Below are positions 60,444-64,000 of a stretch of 64,000 bases of DNA, piece by piece. Position numbers and translations under genes: made by a program. Position 1 is the stretch's first letter. Each line of letters opens with the position of its first letter. Origin of the DNA: DATEOR01 sp963841425 (GTDB lineage Bacteria; Actinomycetota; Thermoleophilia; Gaiellales; Gaiellaceae); the NCBI GenBank assembly GCA_963841425.1, contig CAWJCL010000003.1:186001-250000 (forward strand). Direction: 5' to 3'. The notes under the pieces were generated by a model. It had not been told where the DNA came from and did not search any database. It saw only the letters and a program-made list of their open reading frames with translations.

Positions 60444-61880
60444 ATGGCAGCTGCGGAAGACATGGCCGAGGAGACGCACACGAACGACACCGAGACCGGG
60501 TTCGGCACCGGCCTGCGGGCGAAGCTCGGCCGCGCCTCGGAAGGGGAGGCCGAGGCCCAGGCTCCGGCACCGGCGGGGGAGGACGGCTTCGCGCCCCCGC
60601 TTCCCGCCGCGAACGGTGTGCCCGATTCCGACGTCGAGGCGCTCCGCGGAGAGCTAGCCGCCGCGCTGGCCCGGGAACGCGACCTCCAGGCCGCGGTGGC
60701 CGACCTCGAGGCGTCCTCCCGCTCGCGCATGACGGACTTCCAGGTGGACACGAGCGGCCGCTCCGGGGAGCTCGACGAGCGGGCCGCAAGGCTCGCGGCC
60801 GCCGAGACAGAGCTCGAGGAGCGCGAGCGGCGCGTCAACGAGCAGCTGAGCATGGTGCGCACCGAGAAGGAGCGCCTCTCCGAGCTCGAGAACCGCGTCG
60901 TGGCCCAGGACACGCTCTCGACCGAGCGCGAGGCTCAGGTCGAGGCGCGCATGCGCGAGCTGAAGGAAGCGACCAAGGAATTCGAGCGCCGCGAGGCGCA
61001 GTTCAAGAAGCAAGCCTCCAGCTTCGCCGCTCAGGAGACCAAGGTCGCCCGCCGCGAGGCGGCGATCGACGCCCGCGAGGCCGAGGCCAAGGCGCGCCAG
61101 GAGGCGCGCGAGAAGGCGCTCGCCCAGCGCGAGGCGGCGGTTCGCGAGCAGGAGAAGGCAACGGGCTCCGCCGATCAGAACGTCGCCCACCGCGAGCGGG
61201 AGCTGCAGAAGCAGCTGGCCGCCCTGACCGCGCGTCAGGAGGTCATCGAGGAGCGGGAGGCGGAAGTTCTCGCCAAGCAGGAGCGCCTGCGCGGCGACGC
61301 CCAGCGCCTCGAGGCAGAGCTCTCAGGCCAGGGCCAGGCGACCGAGGACGCCGTCGCGCGGCTCAAGGAGTTCGAGGCCCGCGAGCTCGAGCTCGCCGCT
61401 CGCGAGGCCGACCTCGGCAGGCGTGAGGCACATCTTGGCCGCGTCGAGACCGAAGGTGCGCGCGGCCGCGACCTCGACGAGTACGAGGAGCGGCTCAAGG
61501 AGCGCGAACGCGAGCTGGCCGAGCAGGAGGCCGAGCTCCAAAACAGCGAGCACCTCACCGACTCCGCGAAGAAGCGCCTCGAGCGCAAGGAGAAGCGCCT
61601 CGGCGAGATGGAGGAGACGATCCGCGACCGCATGCGCGAGCTCGACGACCGCGAGATGAGCGTCGAGCAGCGCGAGGCGAGCGTCGAGGCGGACACCGAG
61701 ATCCGCGAGGACAAGCTCGAGCGCCGCGAGACCGAGCTGGCGGAGCTGGAGGAGAAGCTCGCGAACAAGGAGAGCGAGCTCGCCACGTACGTCCAGCAGA
61801 TCCAGAGCCAGCTGAAGGACCGGGAGTCGACCTGGTGGAACAAGGTCACCGGCGACCCCGACTCCGAAGAAGCCGCCTGA
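60444..61880 (+). CDS. Long coiled-coil protein at end of tad operon
   Basis: This 478-residue protein has a disordered N-terminus (about 65 residues) and then about 380 residues of continuous Glu/Arg-rich coiled coil (repeats like EAREKALAQREAAVREQE). It ends STWWNKVTGDPDSEEAA. No membrane helix or signal peptide is present. The operon place suggests a scaffold for the Tad machine at the pole, which is inference. No family is recognised. Confidence 0.75.
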   Translation: MAAAEDMAEETHTNDTETGFGTGLRAKLGRASEGEAEAQAPAPAGEDGFAPPLPAANGVPDSDVEALRGELAAALARERDLQAAVADLEASSRSRMTDFQVDTSGRSGELDERAARLAAAETELEERERRVNEQLSMVRTEKERLSELENRVVAQDTLSTEREAQVEARMRELKEATKEFERREAQFKKQASSFAAQETKVARREAAIDAREAEAKARQEAREKALAQREAAVREQEKATGSADQNVAHRERELQKQLAALTARQEVIEEREAEVLAKQERLRGDAQRLEAELSGQGQATEDAVARLKEFEARELELAAREADLGRREAHLGRVETEGARGRDLDEYEERLKERERELAEQEAELQNSEHLTDSAKKRLERKEKRLGEMEETIRDRMRELDDREMSVEQREASVEADTEIREDKLERRETELAELEEKLANKESELATYVQQIQSQLKDRESTWWNKVTGDPDSEEAA

Positions 61881-61906
61881 GCCCTCTCCGCGGCAGGGTT
61901 CCCGTC

Positions 61907-61927
61907 GGGCGAAGCGCGGCTCCGCCC
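61907..61927 (+). terminator. Possible terminator of the tad operon
   Basis: GGGCG-A-AGC and GCT-C-CGCCC form an imperfect stem 27 bp after the coiled-coil stop. There is no T-run. Confidence 0.35.
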
Positions 61928-61930
61928 AGG

Positions 61931-62614
61931 CTAGGCGGAAGCGCCCTCGCGGGGCGACTCCCGCCAGCGTTCGAGCGCGGCCCAGCAGGCGACAGTGTCG
62001 CCCGACACCTGCGCCCCGATCTCGGACGGGGACGCAGCCCAGTGCAGCTCCGCCACCTTCGTCTCGTCGGGCATCGGCTCCGCTCCCGGGCGAAGCCGTG
62101 CGTGGTAGACGACGAGGGCCGAGCCCGAGTCGTCGTTGAGGCAGACCGCGACCGGCCGGAAGCCCTCCAGGTCGTCCTCGCCGAGCGCGACCTCCTCGGC
62201 GGCGTCGGCGAGCACCGCGGAGCGGGGCTCTTCGCGAGGCATCAGGCCTCCTGACGCGGACGCTGTCCAGAGGAGCGGGTCGCGCCCGGTCGACGCTGCG
62301 CGGAGCTGGAAGAGGACGACGCCTTCCTCTCGCTCGACGAAGAGCTGGACGCCCAGGGCGAAGCCGAGCTTGTAGGCGAGCGTCGGCTCCTCGAAGACGA
62401 CCATCGCCTCCGCGTATCGGCCCGAGCGGCGAAGCACCGCGCCGTCGGGCGAGACGCCGTGGCAGAAGGCGATGGGGCCGTCGAAGCGACCCGGCGAGCG
62501 GGACAAGAGCCGCTCTGCGTTTCGGATCGAGCTCGCGAGAGCCGGCGTGCCCGGGAGCGCGAACGGAAACGGCCGGAACCGCGGCTCCTCTTCGAGAAGG
62601 ACGATCGCGCGCAC
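61931..62614 (-). CDS. Nudix-fold-like protein with degenerate Nudix box
   Basis: The protein of about 227 residues contains GGLMPREEPRSAVLADAAEEVAL, which aligns with GX5EX7REUXEEXGU but has D for R and A for E at the first catalytic positions, keeping EE. Catalysis is therefore doubtful. GTG 62614 was chosen; TTG 62620 is also in frame. Two palindromes lie upstream of it. Confidence 0.65.
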   Translation of the reverse strand: MRAIVLLEEEPRFRPFPFALPGTPALASSIRNAERLLSRSPGRFDGPIAFCHGVSPDGAVLRRSGRYAEAMVVFEEPTLAYKLGFALGVQLFVEREEGVVLFQLRAASTGRDPLLWTASASGGLMPREEPRSAVLADAAEEVALGEDDLEGFRPVAVCLNDDSGSALVVYHARLRPGAEPMPDETKVAELHWAASPSEIGAQVSGDTVACWAALERWRESPREGASA

Positions 62615-62657
62615 GGACAAAGTGTGCTGATTGCGGCGGCTGGCCCGTCCCCGGAGC

Positions 62658-62684
62658 GGCCAAGTAACAGACTGTTACTTGGCC
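62658..62684. promoter_or_regulatory. Perfect 27-bp palindrome
   Basis: GGCCAAGTAACAG (62658-62670), a central A and its complement to 62684 make a 27-bp palindrome. It lies 44 bp upstream of the Nudix-like start and shares the core AGTAACAGACTGTTAC with a second copy. A dimeric regulator site or a dispersed element is possible. Confidence 0.55.
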
Positions 62685-62728
62685 AGTTCTGTGTGCCCTT
62701 TTTGCCCGCGCCGTCGAAAGAAACGCTC

Positions 62729-62743
62729 GTAACAGTCTGTTAC
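62729..62743. promoter_or_regulatory. Second palindrome sharing the same core
   Basis: GTAACAG-T-CTGTTAC is a perfect 15-bp palindrome. Its complement extends to the 16-mer AGTAACAGACTGTTAC shared with the first. The two centres are 65 bp apart. It lies upstream of the Nudix-like gene and after the TlpA-like gene. Confidence 0.55.
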
Positions 62744-62799
62744 TAGGGCATTTGGGGCACGCATTCGTGTGCTCGGCGTCACGGATTCGAGCCGCGCGG

Positions 62800-63351
62800 C
62801 TAGCCGGAGCGGGCAGCGGCCAGGCCCGCCTTGAGACGGCCGACGCCGGCGAGCCCCTCCCACATGCCCGCGACCCGATGCTCGTTCGTGAGGAAGATCG
62901 TCGTCGGAAGCTCGCGGACGCCGAGCTTCGCCGCGACGTGCCCGTCCTCGTCGGAGATCGTCGGCAGGCTCAGCTCGTTGGCCTCGAGGAAGGCGCGCGC
63001 AGCTTCGGCGTTCTCCTGGGTGTCGACCGCGAGTAGGGAGGTCTCCTCGTGGGCGGCGCCGAACCGGCGGAGCGGCGCGGCCTGCCTCGGGCAGGCCGCA
63101 CACCAGGATGCCCAGACGGTCACGATCACAGGCTTGCCTTCGAGCTTGCCCAGGCCGACGGTCGCGCCGCTCGTGACGTCGGTGCCGCTGAAGCGCACCT
63201 CGGGCCCGCTGAGCGGCTCGCTCGCGCCGGTCGCGGCGGTCTCCGGGGCGCGGCCGTCGTCGTGTCCGACGAGCACGACCGCGGACGCCGCGGCGGCTGC
63301 ACCTGCGAGCAGAGCGGCGAGCCCGACGAGGATCACGCGGCCAGAAGGCAC
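62800..63351 (-). CDS. TlpA-like thioredoxin-fold protein, membrane anchored
   Basis: This 183-residue protein has an N-terminal membrane anchor (residues about 5-27) and a thioredoxin fold with VWASWCAACPRQAAPL (CxxC) and a cis-proline in RELPTTIFL. Such extracytoplasmic proteins reduce disulfides in cytochrome or envelope proteins. No ccm genes are nearby. The start is GTG. It diverges from the topoisomerase. Confidence 0.87.
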   Translation of the reverse strand: MPSGRVILVGLAALLAGAAAAASAVVLVGHDDGRAPETAATGASEPLSGPEVRFSGTDVTSGATVGLGKLEGKPVIVTVWASWCAACPRQAAPLRRFGAAHEETSLLAVDTQENAEAARAFLEANELSLPTISDEDGHVAAKLGVRELPTTIFLTNEHRVAGMWEGLAGVGRLKAGLAAARSG

Positions 63352-63410
63352 GGCGTTAGGCTAGCCCGCCTGTTTGGGCGAGGACACGTGCAGGGAAGAA
63401 CGGCGGTCTG

Positions 63411-64000
63411 ATGCCGCGACTTCGCCGCAGTGACTGTTCGAGCGCCGGGATCGTCCGGCGGAGGCGCGGCCGCGGCTTCGAGTATCTGGACGAGGAGGGG
63501 GAGCGGATCGAGGACGACGAGATCCTCGAGCGCATACGCGAGCTCGTCATTCCTCCGGCCTGGAAGGACGTCTGGATCTGCCCGTATCCGTTCGGGCACA
63601 TCCAGGCGGTCGGCACCGATGCGGCCGGCAGGCGGCAGTACCTCTACCACGAGCAGTGGCGGGCCCGGCGCGACCAGGAGAAGTTCGACGAGATGCTGCG
63701 GTTCGCGCGCGCGCTGCCCCGGATCCGCCGGACGGCGGAGCGACACCTTGCCCGGCGTGGGCTCACGCGGGAGCGCGTGCTCGCGTGCTCGGTGCGACTC
63801 CTCGACCGCGGCTTCTTCCGCGTCGGCACCGAAGACTACGCGGAGCAGAACCGCACGTACGGCCTCGCGACGATGCAGAAACGCCACGTCACCCTCGGGC
63901 CGAAGGGGCTCCTCGTCTTCGACTACGTCGCCAAGAGCGGCAAGAAGCGCGTCCAATCGGTCGTCGACCCGAAAGTGTACGCGGTCGTGAAGAAGTTGAA
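63411..64000 (+). CDS. DNA topoisomerase IB (partial, runs off window)
   Basis: The first 196 codons of a poxvirus/bacterial-type topoisomerase IB are present: FEYLDEEGERIEDDEILERIRELVIPPAWKDVWICPYPFGHIQAVGTDAAGRRQYLYH, then RGFFRVGTEDYAEQNRTYGLATMQKRHV. The conserved IPPAW block and VGTDAAGRRQY are clear. The catalytic tyrosine would lie past base 64000. It nicks and reseals DNA to relax supercoils. ATG at 63411 is preceded by AGGGAAG. Confidence 0.9.
   Translation, partial: MPRLRRSDCSSAGIVRRRRGRGFEYLDEEGERIEDDEILERIRELVIPPAWKDVWICPYPFGHIQAVGTDAAGRRQYLYHEQWRARRDQEKFDEMLRFARALPRIRRTAERHLARRGLTRERVLACSVRLLDRGFFRVGTEDYAEQNRTYGLATMQKRHVTLGPKGLLVFDYVAKSGKKRVQSVVDPKVYAVVKKL

Noticed and set aside
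60800..61800. Repeated GAGCGCGAG-like DNA segments
   Set aside because: They reflect heptad repeats of the coiled-coil protein, not a DNA repeat.
62745..62800. GGATTCGAGCC as a tRNA T-loop
   Set aside because: The flanking bases do not form a T-stem or acceptor stem and no D- or anticodon arm is present.

Overview
This 64 kb window is high-GC, densely packed chromosomal DNA. An actinobacterium fits best, probably of the Thermoleophilia type (Gaiellales/Solirubrobacterales-like). The lineage is inferred from the gene set: a SigR/RsrA-type sigma/anti-sigma pair, an actinobacterial-style tad pilus locus, frequent GTG/TTG starts, 1-4 bp stop/start overlaps, and promoters lying only 6-9 nt before start codons, as for leaderless mRNAs. 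No rRNA, tRNA, CRISPR array, transposase or prophage was seen. Coding density is above 90%.

Layout. (1) 1-2.6 kb: a translationally coupled arsenic operon on the minus strand (arsR, arsM, an ArsN-like acetyltransferase, a MIP channel, arsC). (2) 3.3-8.3 kb: an HtrA-like protease, a YbdK-type ligase, an HMA protein, sigR-rsrA with a matching autoregulatory promoter, and a second ECF sigma factor with a membrane partner. (3) 8.3-20 kb: mainly minus-strand metabolic operons (amidohydrolase, MobA-like, M16 peptidase plus thioesterase, mmsA-OsmC-epimerase-aminotransferase), with M24 peptidase, SIS and methyltransferase genes on the plus strand. (4) 20-29.5 kb: mug, a SpoIVB/S55-like secreted protein, nadE, an acyl-CoA synthetase operon, and a DHA2 efflux pump with its TetR regulator. 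(5) 29.8-31.4 kb and 40.2-41.7 kb: two XRE-TPR regulators, each next to a tiny hydrophobic peptide gene. (6) 31.5-40 kb: CBS, rhodanese, proline racemase family, DDAH-like, selD, ctaA, PAC2 and an SF2 helicase. (7) 42-52 kb: an orphan MshEN-domain protein, mntH, an amidase/hydantoinase-family hydrolase, VOC and lipid kinase genes, tandem PAP2 proteins and a secreted M15-like protein. (8) 52.6-61.9 kb: a tad/Flp pilus operon (flp, tadE, tadG, cpaB, cpaE/tadZ, cpaF/tadA, a VWA-TadB fusion, tadC, a coiled-coil protein). (9) 62-64 kb: a Nudix-like gene, two matching palindromes, a TlpA-like thioredoxin and a truncated topoisomerase IB.

The most promising candidate for an undescribed system is the pair of XRE-TPR regulator/short-peptide cassettes. 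Their architecture resembles the RRNPP peptide quorum-sensing systems of Firmicutes. The second cassette is divergent, with overlapping -10 elements and a perfect 15-bp palindrome between the two genes. Three genes (methyltransferase, PAC2, lipid kinase) lack a canonical start codon where family conservation says the protein begins. They may be assembly errors or real unusual starts.
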